From contig CAYTGM010000004.1 of NCBI GenBank assembly GCA_964437365.1, forward strand, positions 62,001-126,000: 64,000 nucleotides of DNA, given 5' to 3'. Below the pieces are notes generated by a model. The model made no database searches, was not told where the DNA came from, and saw only the letters and a list, made by a program, of their open reading frames with translations. Origin of the DNA: CAYTGM01 sp964437365 (GTDB taxonomy: Bacteria; Sumerlaeota; Sumerlaeia; SLMS01). Position 1 is the first letter of the stretch; every line of letters begins with the position of its first letter. The position numbers and the translations under genes are program-made. Shown in pieces: positions 43,107-52,654 of the stretch.

Positions 43107-43337
43107 GTGCCCCTCACGTCATTCAGGAGAGAGAGAACGGAGTTGAGAGAAAGCTTTATGGAAGTTCTGTCATTCATCATGACTCGTGCAAGATACCCTG
43201 ATTTATAACCCGAAACCCGTGTTCTACTACGTTCTTAATGGGCTCTCCGCGAATGTTTCATTCACATCGCGATCAAATAACGACAGAAAAAATGCACAAG
43301 TCAAGCAGGATTGTTCATATTTTGATTGAGAATGCGC

Positions 43338-43368
43338 AACAGTGTGCAGCAATAATCTGCACAGTGTT
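43338..43368 (+). promoter_or_regulatory. candidate operator palindrome of the DeoR-type regulator
   Basis: AACAGTGTGCAG and CTGCACAGTGTT are inverted repeats that match at 11 of 12 positions, separated by 7 nt. They lie 13 to 43 bp upstream of the regulator's ATG at 43381. The spacing of half-sites suits a dimeric DNA-binding protein and would allow autoregulation and control of the divergent E2 gene. Confidence 0.65.
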
Positions 43369-43380
43369 CAGGGAATGACT

Positions 43381-44154
43381 ATGAATCTAACGACAAAACA
43401 GCGAAGAGACACGATCCTACACCAGGTAATGGACCTGGGTCATGTCTTTGTTAAAGACCTCGCAAAGAACATGGAAGTGTCAGAAGCAACGGTCCGACGC
43501 GACTTACGCTCGCTGGCCGATGAGCGGCTTGTCGAGTTGGTCTACGGAGGCGCTTCTCTCCCAAGGAACAGCGACTTTTCCTTTAATTCCAAGGCTCGGC
43601 GCAACGTTGACGCAAAACGAACGATCGGCCGACTGGCGGCTTCACTGGTCCAGGATGGCGAGACTATCTTCCTAGATTCGGGAACGACGATCTTTGAGAT
43701 GATTCCTTATCTCAAGCAGCGACGGGGTCTTTGCGTGATCGTGAACTCAGCCCGCTTTGCTGTGGAGCTTGGAGCAGATCATGAAGTGATCGTCCTTGGT
43801 GGGAAGTTTCGTGTGGACTCAGCCGACATGATCGGGCCCCTTGCGACTTCCACGCTTGAGCAGCTGCGGGGATTCAAAGCTTTTATTGGTGCCGATGGCC
43901 TGAGCACAGAGTTTGGAGTGACTGCGAGTGATATAGACAGCTCTCACCTCTACAAACTGGCGATCAGAAACGCGCGTGAGACCGTCCTGATGGTTGACCA
44001 TTCAAAGTTTCTGGCGCCATCGCTTTTCAAAATTTGTGAGTTGCAGGAAATAGCTCGCATCGTAACCGACCGTCCCCTTGCAAGTGAATGGGACGCCTAC
44101 TTAAACGAGAACGGTATAGACCTTATCACAGCGCCGCAAAACGGCGCAAAGTAA
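43381..44154 (+). CDS. DeoR/GlpR-family transcriptional regulator
   Basis: The ATG at 43381 is preceded by AGGGA with 6-nt spacing; upstream in-frame starts add residues not typical of the family. The 257-aa protein has an N-terminal winged HTH (RRDTILHQVMD, VSEATVRRDLRSLADE with YGGAS) and a DeoR C-terminal sugar-phosphate sensor domain containing IFLDSGTT, DGLSTEFGV and MVDHSKF. Such proteins normally repress sugar or polyol catabolic genes until a phosphorylated intermediate binds. The neighbours (E2, fused E1 25 bp downstream, polyol dehydrogenases) are likely targets. The ligand is unknown. Confidence 0.9.
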   Translation: MNLTTKQRRDTILHQVMDLGHVFVKDLAKNMEVSEATVRRDLRSLADERLVELVYGGASLPRNSDFSFNSKARRNVDAKRTIGRLAASLVQDGETIFLDSGTTIFEMIPYLKQRRGLCVIVNSARFAVELGADHEVIVLGGKFRVDSADMIGPLATSTLEQLRGFKAFIGADGLSTEFGVTASDIDSSHLYKLAIRNARETVLMVDHSKFLAPSLFKICELQEIARIVTDRPLASEWDAYLNENGIDLITAPQNGAK

Positions 44155-44179
44155 CTATAGACAACCAAGGAGTGTTGCA

Positions 44180-46657
44180 ATGCCTAAGAGTGTAATGATT
44201 GATCCCATTGAGGTCCGGAAGCCTGGAGAGGTAACCTTTGATCCAATCAAGATCAATCAGTATAACAAATCCGTAGCAGATGAACTGAAGGAAGGGAACT
44301 TCGAGAAGGAGGACCTGTTCCGTATCTACCAGCACATGGCGACGATTCGTGCCTTCGAATCTATGCTGAACGACGTTAAGCTGCGCGGCGAGTACAGTGG
44401 AATTGAATATAACCATCGCGGACCGGCTCACCTTTCAATTGGACAGGAAGCTACCGCTGTTGGACAGTGCTACCACCTGGGCATTGAAGATCATATCTTT
44501 GGAAGTCACCGCAGCCATGGTGAAATCCTTGCCAAGGGTCTCTCTGCGATTCATCAGCTTGATGATCAGCAGCTGACAGACATCATGGAAAACTATTTTG
44601 ATGGTGAGTGTCTCCGCATTGTTGAGAAGGGCTTTGACGGAACCGTTAAGGAACTGGCCATCGAATTCCTTATATACGGAACCCTTGCTGAGATTTTCGC
44701 TCGCGAAACGGGCTTTAACAAGGGAATGGGCGGTTCCATGCACGCTTTCTTCCCTCCTTTTGGCGTGTATCCAAACAATGCGATCGTTGGCGGCTCCTCG
44801 GATATTTCCGTTGGTGCAGCGCTCTTCAAGCATGTGAATCAGAAGCCCGGTATCGTGATTGGTAATATCGGTGATGCATCTGCCGGATGTGGACCAACAT
44901 GGGAAGCACTCTGCTTTGCGACCATGGACCAGTTCAAGGAGCTTTGGGACGAAGCACACCGTGGTGGCCTCCCTCTCATCATGAACTTCGTCAATAACTT
45001 CTACGGCATGGGTGGCCAGCCTGTTGGTGAAACGATGGGCTTCAAGGTTCTTGCTCGTATGGGTGCTGGACTCAACCCTGATCAAATGCACGCTGAGCGT
45101 GTAGATGGCTATAACCCTCTTGCAGTGGTCGATGCGATCAAGCGCAAGAAGCAGATCATCCAGGAAGGACGCGGTCCTGTCCTGATGGATACGCTTACCT
45201 ATCGCTTCAGTGGGCACTCTCCGTCTGATGCAAGTGCTTATCGTGAAAAATCAGAGGTCGAAGCATGGCAGGAGTTTGATCCTCTTCTGACTTACGCTGA
45301 CAGTATCATCAATGCTGGAGTTTGCAAGTCAGGTCAAATCGATGATGTTAAATCAAGTATAGACGAAGCGATTCTGCGCGCGTACAAAAAAGCAATAGAT
45401 CTGGACATTTCACCACGTGCCAACCTGATGGTTTCCGGCAACCTGCTTGAGAGAACGATGCTTTCAAATGAGCGTCGCCCATCAATGGATGAGTCACGCG
45501 AAGCAGAAGTTCTGATCCCTAAAGAGGAAAACCCTCGTGTTAAGCAGCTCAGCAGAAAGAGTCGCTCAGGTCTCGATGAAAATGGTGAGCCACTTCCCAA
45601 GTCACGTTGTGTGGCGATCCGCGACGCACTCTTCGAAGCAATTCATGAGCGATTCCTTGAGGATCCAACTCTGGTTGCTTATGGTGAAGAAAACCGGGAC
45701 TGGGGCGGTGCTTTTGCTGTCTATCGCGGTCTGACGGAAGCTCTCCCCTACCACCGACTTTTCAATAGTCCCATTTCGGAAGCAGCCATTGTTGGTACGG
45801 CAGTTGGATACGCGCTTGAAGGTGGACGTGCACTTGTTGAGTTGATGTACTGCGATTTCATGGGCCGTGCCGGTGATGAGATCTTTAACCAGATGGCGAA
45901 ATGGCAGTCCATGTCGGGTGGCGTTCTAAAGATGCCGGTCGTTCTTCGAGTATCAGTTGGTTCAAAGTACGGTGCTCAGCACAGCCAGGACTGGACAGCG
46001 ATCTGCTCGCATATCCCAGGACTAAAGGTTGCCTTCCCTGCAACTCCTTACGATGCTAAAGGTCTTCTCAACAGCGCGCTTGTTGGTACAGATCCCGTTG
46101 TTTTCTTCGAGAGCCAGCGTATTTACGACATGCCGGAACTCTTTGCCGAAGGCGGCGTTCCTGAAGAGCATTACGAGATTCCTTTCGGTGAGCCAGACAT
46201 TAAGAGAACAGGTTCAGATTTGACCATCCTCACAATTGGCGCGACTCTGTATAGAGCCATCGACGCAGCGAAAATCCTTGAAGAGGAATACGGCATCTCC
46301 TGTGAAGTCATTGATGCCCGTTCGATCGTTCCTTTCAACTATGAGAAGGTCATCGAATCAGTGAAGAAGACACACAAGATTCTTCTCGCCTCTGATGCCT
46401 GTGAGCGTGGAAGTGCTTTGCAGGATATGGCTGCTAAGATTACACAGTTCGCTTTTGATGAGCTCGACGCTCCGCCTGTTGTGGTTGGCGCGCGCAACTG
46501 GATCACTCCTCCTGATGAACTGGAAGATGCCTTCTTCCCATTCCCGACTGACTTCCTTGATGCTGTTCATGAGCACATCACACCTCTTAACGGCTATACA
46601 CCGGTAAGAGAGAACAGTGTGGAAGACCTCTTGAGAAGAAACGCTGAAGGAATCTAA
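44180..46657 (+). CDS. 2-oxoacid dehydrogenase E1, alpha and beta subunits fused
   Basis: This 825-aa protein joins an E1 alpha (about 30-440) to an E1 beta (about 470-800). The alpha half has the thiamine diphosphate motif GDAS (231-234) with NN at 272-273, and SHRSHGE and GGSMH loops. The beta half has RDALFEAIHERF, VAYGEE, ISEAAIVG, VELMYCDFMG and a transketolase C-terminal domain with DARSIVPFN. It would decarboxylate a 2-oxoacid and acylate the lipoyl group of the E2 encoded divergently. AGGAG precedes the ATG. Fusions of this kind are known in dehydrogenases of the 2-oxoisovalerate/acetoin/pyruvate group; the substrate is not resolved. Confidence 0.92.
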   Translation: MPKSVMIDPIEVRKPGEVTFDPIKINQYNKSVADELKEGNFEKEDLFRIYQHMATIRAFESMLNDVKLRGEYSGIEYNHRGPAHLSIGQEATAVGQCYHLGIEDHIFGSHRSHGEILAKGLSAIHQLDDQQLTDIMENYFDGECLRIVEKGFDGTVKELAIEFLIYGTLAEIFARETGFNKGMGGSMHAFFPPFGVYPNNAIVGGSSDISVGAALFKHVNQKPGIVIGNIGDASAGCGPTWEALCFATMDQFKELWDEAHRGGLPLIMNFVNNFYGMGGQPVGETMGFKVLARMGAGLNPDQMHAERVDGYNPLAVVDAIKRKKQIIQEGRGPVLMDTLTYRFSGHSPSDASAYREKSEVEAWQEFDPLLTYADSIINAGVCKSGQIDDVKSSIDEAILRAYKKAIDLDISPRANLMVSGNLLERTMLSNERRPSMDESREAEVLIPKEENPRVKQLSRKSRSGLDENGEPLPKSRCVAIRDALFEAIHERFLEDPTLVAYGEENRDWGGAFAVYRGLTEALPYHRLFNSPISEAAIVGTAVGYALEGGRALVELMYCDFMGRAGDEIFNQMAKWQSMSGGVLKMPVVLRVSVGSKYGAQHSQDWTAICSHIPGLKVAFPATPYDAKGLLNSALVGTDPVVFFESQRIYDMPELFAEGGVPEEHYEIPFGEPDIKRTGSDLTILTIGATLYRAIDAAKILEEEYGISCEVIDARSIVPFNYEKVIESVKKTHKILLASDACERGSALQDMAAKITQFAFDELDAPPVVVGARNWITPPDELEDAFFPFPTDFLDAVHEHITPLNGYTPVRENSVEDLLRRNAEGI

Positions 46658-46690
46658 AAGTCGATTTCTCACACTCTGTTAGCGCAACAA

Positions 46691-46730
46691 AGAAAGGCTG
46701 GTCGGGGTTTCCGACCAGCCTTTTTCTTTT
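46691..46730. terminator. bidirectional intrinsic terminator
   Basis: AAGGCTGGTCGG (46694-46705) and CCGACCAGCCTT (46711-46722) form a 12-bp perfect stem with a 5-nt loop. T-rich TTTCTTTT follows on the plus strand (E1 gene), and TCTTTGTTG on the minus strand (dehydrogenase gene). It separates the convergent genes. Confidence 0.93.
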
Positions 46731-46754
46731 CGAGGAATTTTTCTGACTCCTGAA

Positions 46755-47714
46755 TTAAACCTGACTCCAATCGAAAACAACCCCTGAAAGCTTTTCCGGC
46801 TCATCACGAAGCGTATCATAGACTCCTTTGGCTTCTTTCGGCGAGAGAACATCTCTAACAAAAGGAGCGATCTTAATCTTTCCTCGTGCAACCAGGTGTG
46901 CCAGGAGTTCCAGCTCATCCTTATTGAAGTGACTGTTTTGAAAGATATGCACTTCGTGCCCCTGGGCGATATTGAAGTCGTAATCAACACGGAAGCGCCC
47001 TGCGATAAACATGATTCGTCCACGGGAAACCAGAGCTTCGATCATCTGAGTCTCCATGCCGGGGACTCCAGCAACGTCGATCACAACATCATAGGCAAAC
47101 TTCTCGATATTCTTTTCCCAACCATCACCAGATGTGTTACAGACTTTTTCAGCGGCACCGATTGATCGCGCCATCTCAAGTCGCTCTTCATTGATATCTA
47201 CGATTGTCACGCTTGCACCCATGGCATCTGCCACCTGTGCCGCAGTCTGACCGATGAATCCGGCACCGACTATAAGAACCTTCTCACCGATGCGTATATC
47301 CGCGTGGAGACAGCTTCTGAGAGCGACCGCCGCCATCCCGAAGAGAGCCGCATCTTTTGAATCAACGGCTTCGGGTAGTTTCACATAGAGCTTCCATTCC
47401 GTATCGAAGACCGTATGCTCGACATGGTCAGCTGAGAGATAGACACGATCTCCGACCTTGATATCGTTCACCTCACCGCCGACGGCGGTGACTTCTCCCA
47501 CGTTCTGGTATCCCCAGCCTGCGGGTAGCTTGTCGTCGGGGTTTGCGTAGTTTCCTCCGATGAGATCGTTTCTCTCTGTTCCATTGGTGACCCCTGTGTA
47601 GAGTGTCTTTGTGGCGAAGGAAGTAGGGTTCATGGGGCCTGGTTCGGGCCAGTCTTCCACCAGGAACTTTTCGCGTTTCTTGTCCTGTCTCAGGTGTGTC
47701 ACGATGGCTTTCAT
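46755..47714 (-). CDS. medium-chain dehydrogenase/reductase
   Basis: The ATG at 47714 follows GGAGG by 10 nt; the open frame extends further upstream but without support. This 319-aa protein has a GroES-like domain (GWGYQNVGEVTAVG, VGDRVYL) and a Rossmann domain with VLIVGAGFIGQTAAQ. The Cys/His/Glu zinc ligands of classic alcohol dehydrogenases are not obvious in the N-terminal half, so it may be a non-zinc type. It probably oxidises a polyol or sugar derivative with NAD(P). It converges with the E1 gene across a shared terminator. The substrate is unknown. Confidence 0.8.
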   Translation of the reverse strand: MKAIVTHLRQDKKREKFLVEDWPEPGPMNPTSFATKTLYTGVTNGTERNDLIGGNYANPDDKLPAGWGYQNVGEVTAVGGEVNDIKVGDRVYLSADHVEHTVFDTEWKLYVKLPEAVDSKDAALFGMAAVALRSCLHADIRIGEKVLIVGAGFIGQTAAQVADAMGASVTIVDINEERLEMARSIGAAEKVCNTSGDGWEKNIEKFAYDVVIDVAGVPGMETQMIEALVSRGRIMFIAGRFRVDYDFNIAQGHEVHIFQNSHFNKDELELLAHLVARGKIKIAPFVRDVLSPKEAKGVYDTLRDEPEKLSGVVFDWSQV

Positions 47715-48147
47715 ATGGTGGAGACCTCCGGTGCTGGATTTGAGTTTGATTATAGGTTTTCGATTCGGGCGCTGCTTAATCCTATAAGCCACGGGTAAGA
47801 GCAAGGTCGAAAATTCTCGATAAACGATAATCCCGGGCAGATTTTTCAGGTGATCGACTCTTGGCAACGGGCACTCAGGGGCGGGTTGGCTTGATGCTGG
47901 GATAATGGGGGGATGATGGAGGGATGATCCGCATCATACCACCATTAGGGCAACATTGAGTCTACATCAGGCAATACCCGGATAGAAAGGAGAAGCTCAC
48001 CCAGGAATGAGCGCCCCAGACATGCTCCCCCTCATCGCAATCGTTGAATTTTCACTCTCAGGATCATCGGCAGTTTTCAGCCATTGACCAGAACCAGATT
48101 ATCTGTCGCTAATAAGTTAAATGAGAGACCACCCAGCAGGAGTGACA
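47715..48147. other. divergent intergenic region
   Basis: These 433 bases hold no gene. They must contain promoters for the dehydrogenase (minus) and cardiolipin synthase (plus). A short GGATGATG-type repetition (about 47901-47937, with ATGAT/ATCAT complementarity) is the only structure seen. Confidence 0.5.
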
Positions 48148-49650
48148 ATGTCTGAGACAATCGATATCGCTGAGCATGTGCAGGATTCACCGGAAGAGGA
48201 ACTGAAAGGGATTAAGAAAAAACAGAAGCGACGTCGTCGTGTGATCTTCTGGATCTTTTTAGTGGCTCATCTTCTCGGCATCAGTTCCTCTTTTGACGCT
48301 CTCATGAGTACACGGACGCCCCAGGGAACGATCGCCTGGATCATTTCTCTTAATACAGTTCCGCTTGTTTCTGTCCCCAGCTATTGGATCTTTGGTCGAA
48401 CGAAGTTTCAGGGCTATATCGTTGAGCGACAGAACCTGAGCGCTTCACTGAATATTCAGAGAGGTGAGATCATCGAAAAGCTGGAGCCCTTCAGAAGGGA
48501 TCCTGTCGCGCAAGGCAATGGAATCTATGCCGCTGAACAGCTCTCTTTCCTGCCCTTTTTAAAGGGTAACAGCGTAGAGTTGCTGTTGAATGGACAGGAA
48601 ACCTATGACAGTATTCTTGAAGGAATTGAGGCAGCTGAAGAATATATACTTGTTCAATTCTATATTGTCCAGGATGACGGAATCGGAAATAGACTGAAGG
48701 ATGCACTGATTCAAAAAGCTGAAGAGGGACTGGACGTGTGGTTTCTCTATGATGAAATTGGAACCAGAGGCCTCGAGGAATACTTCGAAGAGCTGGAAAC
48801 AGCAGGTGTACAGACATCGTCATTTCATTCCACCCGAGGACCTCGAAACAGGTTTCAACTCAATTTCCGCAACCACCGCAAAATCGTCGTAGCCGATGGC
48901 ACCACTGGCTGGGTTGGTGGACACAATGTTGGTGATGAGCACCTTGGCCTGGATGAAGCGTACGGGAACTGGCGTGATACTCATGTAAAGATCGCAGGAC
49001 CTTCAGTGCTCGAGTTACAACTGGTGTTCTGGGAAGACTGGCGCTGGGCAACGGAAGAAACTCTCGAGCTTCCATGGCCCATTAGTCCTCCAGATGATGG
49101 TGATGCGACGATTCTCATTCTGCCGTCCGGTCCAGCAGACCGACTCGAGACGTGTAGTCTGATGTATCAGCAGGCTATACACTCGGCGAATGAACGGATA
49201 TGGATTGCGAGTCCCTATTTTGTTCCTGATGAAGGGGTGATGTCGGCTCTTCACCTCGCCTCATTACGTGGGGTTGATGTGAAGATCATTATCCCTGACA
49301 AGGCGGACAACGCCCTGGTACAGAACTCTCCTTATGCTTTTATCGGTGATCTGCTTGAGTCTGGAATAGAAATCTATCGTTACGAGGATGGATTCATGCA
49401 TCAGAAGGTTTTTCTGATAGATGATTCGCTCGCGGGTGTGGGAACAGCGAATTTTGATAATCGATCATTCCGCCTGAATTTTGAAGTCACGGCACTTATT
49501 CTCGATCCGGAATTTCATGATGAGATGGAAGAGATGTTCGAAAACGACATGAAAAGCTCGAGAAGGATGACCCTCATGGAGATGGATGAGCGGTCTGTTT
49601 ACCGAAGAGCGCTTTCGAGACTTTCGTACCTGACCGCTCCAATTCAGTAA
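48148..49650 (+). CDS. cls: cardiolipin synthase (PLD family)
   Basis: The ATG at 48148 follows GGAG by 5 nt. This 500-aa inner-membrane enzyme condenses two phosphatidylglycerols to cardiolipin plus glycerol. After a basic N-terminus (KKKQKRRRR) come two transmembrane helices (about 32-50 and 62-82), then two phospholipase D domains with HKD motifs: HRKIVVADG with GGHN near 250-265 and HQKVFLIDD with GTANFDNRS near 425-445. Both motifs are complete, and the length is normal for bacterial Cls. It appears monocistronic. Confidence 0.93.
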   Translation: MSETIDIAEHVQDSPEEELKGIKKKQKRRRRVIFWIFLVAHLLGISSSFDALMSTRTPQGTIAWIISLNTVPLVSVPSYWIFGRTKFQGYIVERQNLSASLNIQRGEIIEKLEPFRRDPVAQGNGIYAAEQLSFLPFLKGNSVELLLNGQETYDSILEGIEAAEEYILVQFYIVQDDGIGNRLKDALIQKAEEGLDVWFLYDEIGTRGLEEYFEELETAGVQTSSFHSTRGPRNRFQLNFRNHRKIVVADGTTGWVGGHNVGDEHLGLDEAYGNWRDTHVKIAGPSVLELQLVFWEDWRWATEETLELPWPISPPDDGDATILILPSGPADRLETCSLMYQQAIHSANERIWIASPYFVPDEGVMSALHLASLRGVDVKIIIPDKADNALVQNSPYAFIGDLLESGIEIYRYEDGFMHQKVFLIDDSLAGVGTANFDNRSFRLNFEVTALILDPEFHDEMEEMFENDMKSSRRMTLMEMDERSVYRRALSRLSYLTAPIQ

Positions 49651-49809
49651 GGTTCATCAGGTAGATGATCAATGCATCAGGCCGGACCATGAGACGAACG
49701 AGTTGTAAAAGCGTTTCAGGTTGACCCCTGAGGCGTTCGGGCGAGATTCACCAGCAAGTAATAGTGGGGATAAAGATATGGATTTAGTCCTCAAGTGAAA
49801 GGTTTCTTC

Positions 49810-50745
49810 ATGAACGAAGAAGATAAGATATTTGTAGCGGGTGCCCGTGGAATGGTTGGCAGCGCCCTGATACGCAAACTCAAGGAGTTAGGCTTCAAGA
49901 ATATCCTGTCTCCATCTTCCTCTGAATTGGATCTGCAGTGTCAGAATTCAGTCACATCGTTCTTTGAGAAAGAGAAACCAACCCACGTTTTCTTAGCAGC
50001 TGCGAAAGTAGGAGGTATATATGCCAACAATACCTATCCTGCTGACTTCATTTATAACAATCTCCAGATTCAGATGAATGTGATTCATTCCGCATACGAG
50101 AACGGAGTTAAGAAGCTTCTTTTTCTGGGGAGCTCCTGTATTTATCCAAAGATGGCTCCTCAGCCAATTAAAGAGGAGTACCTGTTAACGGGCTATTTGG
50201 AACCCACGAATGAACCATACGCCATCGCGAAAATCGCCGGCATTAAAATGTGTGAGTCTTATAACCGTCAATACGGCACGAAGTATATCTCGTGTATGCC
50301 GACGAATTTATACGGTCCGAATGACAATTACGATCCCATGAACAGTCATGTACTGCCCGCATTGATTCGCCGCTTTCACGAAGCAAAAGAGTCGCAATCA
50401 CCCGAGGTTGTGATCTGGGGAACAGGATCACCTCGACGCGAGTTCATGTACGTGGACGATCTAGCCGATGCCTGTGTGTTTCTCATGCAGAATTACGACA
50501 GCTCAGAAATTGTCAATATCGGAACGGGGCAGGAAGTGACAATCTCAGAACTCGCCCACATGGTTGCGGAAGTCCTTGGCTATAAAGGAGAGCTCATTTT
50601 CGACACGTCGAAACCTGATGGAACCCCAAGAAAACTTCTGGATTGTGCGAGACTTCATGGCCTCGGGTGGAGACATAAGACAAAGCTCAAAGACGGCATA
50701 GCTTCTGCCTACGAGGACTTCCTTCACAACGCTGAGAGAAAGTAA
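49810..50745 (+). CDS. fcl: GDP-L-fucose synthase
   Basis: The ATG at 49810 follows AAAGG; an in-frame GTG at 49795 would add five residues. The 311-aa enzyme converts GDP-4-keto-6-deoxymannose to GDP-L-fucose with NADPH. It has the Rossmann motif VAGARGMVGSAL, the characteristic SSCIYPK and QPIKEEYLLTG segments, catalytic YAIAK and the MPTNLYGPND region, all diagnostic of Fcl/WcaG. It serves extracellular polysaccharide or glycan synthesis. The usual partner gmd (GDP-mannose dehydratase) is not in the window. It converges on the URO-D gene 41 bp downstream. Confidence 0.93.
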   Translation: MNEEDKIFVAGARGMVGSALIRKLKELGFKNILSPSSSELDLQCQNSVTSFFEKEKPTHVFLAAAKVGGIYANNTYPADFIYNNLQIQMNVIHSAYENGVKKLLFLGSSCIYPKMAPQPIKEEYLLTGYLEPTNEPYAIAKIAGIKMCESYNRQYGTKYISCMPTNLYGPNDNYDPMNSHVLPALIRRFHEAKESQSPEVVIWGTGSPRREFMYVDDLADACVFLMQNYDSSEIVNIGTGQEVTISELAHMVAEVLGYKGELIFDTSKPDGTPRKLLDCARLHGLGWRHKTKLKDGIASAYEDFLHNAERK

Positions 50746-50786
50746 TAGCTGTTTTCACTAACGTTTCTCCCTGAATCTCAGATATC

Positions 50787-51836
50787 TCAATATATACCTT
50801 TCTCATGCACAGTCTGAACCATGGCCAGGTAATTTTCTACCTTTGCGTAATCAGGAACTGAGTTCGAGGATCCGATACAAAGACCGCCTCCCGGAGCGAC
50901 CGTTTCGATTCTTTCCTCAACAAGCCTGGCAACAGCCGCCGCCTCGCCTCGGCAAAGCATATCAACCTCGATGCTTCCGCACAGACAGAGGCGTCCTTCC
51001 ACCTTATCCTTTAATTCACGAATGTCCATGGCCTTGGGTTCGATGGGGTGAAGTCCATTCACGCCGACTTCAATGATATCCTCAATGACATCGTAGAGCA
51101 GACCATCGGTATGATAGAGCTGCGGCTTATCCTGTGCCTTTGCATAGCTTGAAATCTTCGTCAAAATGGGGAAAAAATGATCTCTGAGGAAGTCAGGTGA
51201 AACCATCAGGCTCGATGAGTAAGCGATGTCATCGCTATACCATAAAGCGCCGACCCAATCCATCTGGGACATCACTTCAAACATGCTGACGATTGGTTCA
51301 GCTACTCTTTCCATGATCGCTTCAATGAGTTCTGGGTCCTCATAAATTGTCATGGCAAAGTTTTCAAAACCGAGCATCTCCCAGGCATTCGTAAAGATAT
51401 CTCCATACTGACCTATCACCTGCATTCCTTCAGGAAGGAGATCTTCAGCTTTTTCGAAATTTGTATAGTCAATATCTTCTTTCAGCGGCCACGGATACTT
51501 TTCAAAGTCCTCCCAATTCTGGACGACACCATCATGTTCAGCAGCCCAGGCTCGATCAGGCTGATTGCTGTACCCACCAGCGGCTTTACGCTCGGTCGTT
51601 TGAACCTTCTGTTTAAACGAGATTTTCGGTTGAAGTTTGATATAGTCATATCCGTGAGTCGACATGAACTCGATGTCATCCTGGATAGTGTGTAGTGGAC
51701 GACCGAGGATTGCTTCTTTGATATTCGGAGCGATTCCCAGTTCAATCAAGGGAACAACATCTGCCTGACCGCACCTCAATGTCTTTACAAGGCGGCTGAA
51801 ATCCGGGGTTCTTAATTTGCTCTGAAGTTTTTGCAT
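50787..51836 (-). CDS. URO-D family methyltransferase
   Basis: This 349-aa TIM-barrel protein belongs to the uroporphyrinogen decarboxylase/MtaA-CmuA superfamily used in corrinoid-dependent methyl transfer. A YHTDGLLYDV segment (His near 245) and a later LCGSIE with Cys near 288 (HxD...C) fit the family's zinc ligands. True heme-pathway UroD residues are not evident, and the setting argues against that role. It is the last gene of a four-gene cluster with DUF1638, a RACE protein and a second URO-D protein, so it probably moves a methyl group between a substrate or cofactor and a corrinoid protein. The substrate is unknown. Confidence 0.82.
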   Translation of the reverse strand: MQKLQSKLRTPDFSRLVKTLRCGQADVVPLIELGIAPNIKEAILGRPLHTIQDDIEFMSTHGYDYIKLQPKISFKQKVQTTERKAAGGYSNQPDRAWAAEHDGVVQNWEDFEKYPWPLKEDIDYTNFEKAEDLLPEGMQVIGQYGDIFTNAWEMLGFENFAMTIYEDPELIEAIMERVAEPIVSMFEVMSQMDWVGALWYSDDIAYSSSLMVSPDFLRDHFFPILTKISSYAKAQDKPQLYHTDGLLYDVIEDIIEVGVNGLHPIEPKAMDIRELKDKVEGRLCLCGSIEVDMLCRGEAAAVARLVEERIETVAPGGGLCIGSSNSVPDYAKVENYLAMVQTVHEKGIY

Positions 51837-51888
51837 TTTCTCTGTCCCTTTCTGTAGGCCAGTCAGTCATCTTCATTCAACACTCTCT

Positions 51889-52653
51889 CTATATACTCTC
51901 ATTGCTTGCAGGACAGGGAATTGCCTTAATGAGCTTGCCATCAGTGCTACGCTGAATGCGAAAGCCCGGTGGGACATAGAGGAATTCATCGTCATTCCAC
52001 TCTCCATTCAAAAGCTTTTCCAAAAGTGAAGTGTCCGCGTCGATCTTTTCAAATGCCCATTTGTTTTCCTCTGCTTTTCTCTTCGCCATCTGAATATACT
52101 CATAATTCCCTTCGACATTTGTATCCAGATACGTAATTCGAGAATAGTGTTGTTGATGAACACACAATTGCTCATAGATTTCTCTGCCGTACACTTCTCC
52201 AAATTTATCGATATACTCCTCCAGCTCTGTGTTCATTCCATTCTGAGTTTCGATGGATAGCTGTTCAATTTCTTTACTGTTTTCCGGGTTCTCCAGCCAG
52301 CCTGGGGTTTGGAAGTAGGTTTGAGGGAAATTGCGTAAATACGCTTCATGCTTCCTTGGAGACCCAAAGAAAATTGATATACAGTCATGAGCTCTTATGG
52401 CGACAAGAGGGGTGCTGGCAGATTCCAAGCCTTCGATCCCACTATTGCAAAGACCGTATCCAAGCAGTATCGCATCGAAGTTCTTTGAATCACATTCATC
52501 GATGACATTCTGTATAGTCGAGCTCATGTAGGAAGCCGAAGTGCTGTGCAGTCCTTTTGGAAGGTATTCGACATGGACAAAATGAGAAGATTTTAAAACA
52601 ACAGACTTCAGTTCATGTGTGAACACCTCGCAGGTAATCAGACAAAACCTCAT
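51889..52653 (-). CDS. DUF1638 family protein
   Basis: The ATG at 52653 has a strong GGAGGT 8 nt upstream, inside the end of the RACE gene, whose stop codon it follows; the open frame to 52731 is just overlap. The 254-aa protein begins MRFCLITCEVF and includes LLGYGLCNSGI near 75-85 and IRAHDCISIFFGS near 98-110, the conserved Cys/His-containing core of DUF1638. This family regularly neighbours corrinoid methyltransferase genes in anaerobes, but no activity is established. An accessory role in corrinoid protein handling is likely from context. Confidence 0.85.
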   Translation of the reverse strand: MRFCLITCEVFTHELKSVVLKSSHFVHVEYLPKGLHSTSASYMSSTIQNVIDECDSKNFDAILLGYGLCNSGIEGLESASTPLVAIRAHDCISIFFGSPRKHEAYLRNFPQTYFQTPGWLENPENSKEIEQLSIETQNGMNTELEEYIDKFGEVYGREIYEQLCVHQQHYSRITYLDTNVEGNYEYIQMAKRKAEENKWAFEKIDADTSLLEKLLNGEWNDDEFLYVPPGFRIQRSTDGKLIKAIPCPASNESI

Positions 52654-52654
52654 C

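Larger units (their letters stand above)
42989..43380. other. divergent control region between E2 and the DeoR-type regulator
   Basis: These 392 bases contain no gene. They hold a long hairpin (43071-43106) and, just before the regulator gene, a palindrome that may be its operator (43338-43368). Promoters for both directions must lie here. Confidence 0.75.

Noticed and set aside
44435..45217. 260-aa minus-strand open frame inside the fused E1 gene, and similar long antisense frames (2419-3090, 12385-12990, 25218-25892, 32481-33068)
   Set aside because: They lie fully inside well-supported genes on the other strand, have no recognisable product and are expected from codon bias.
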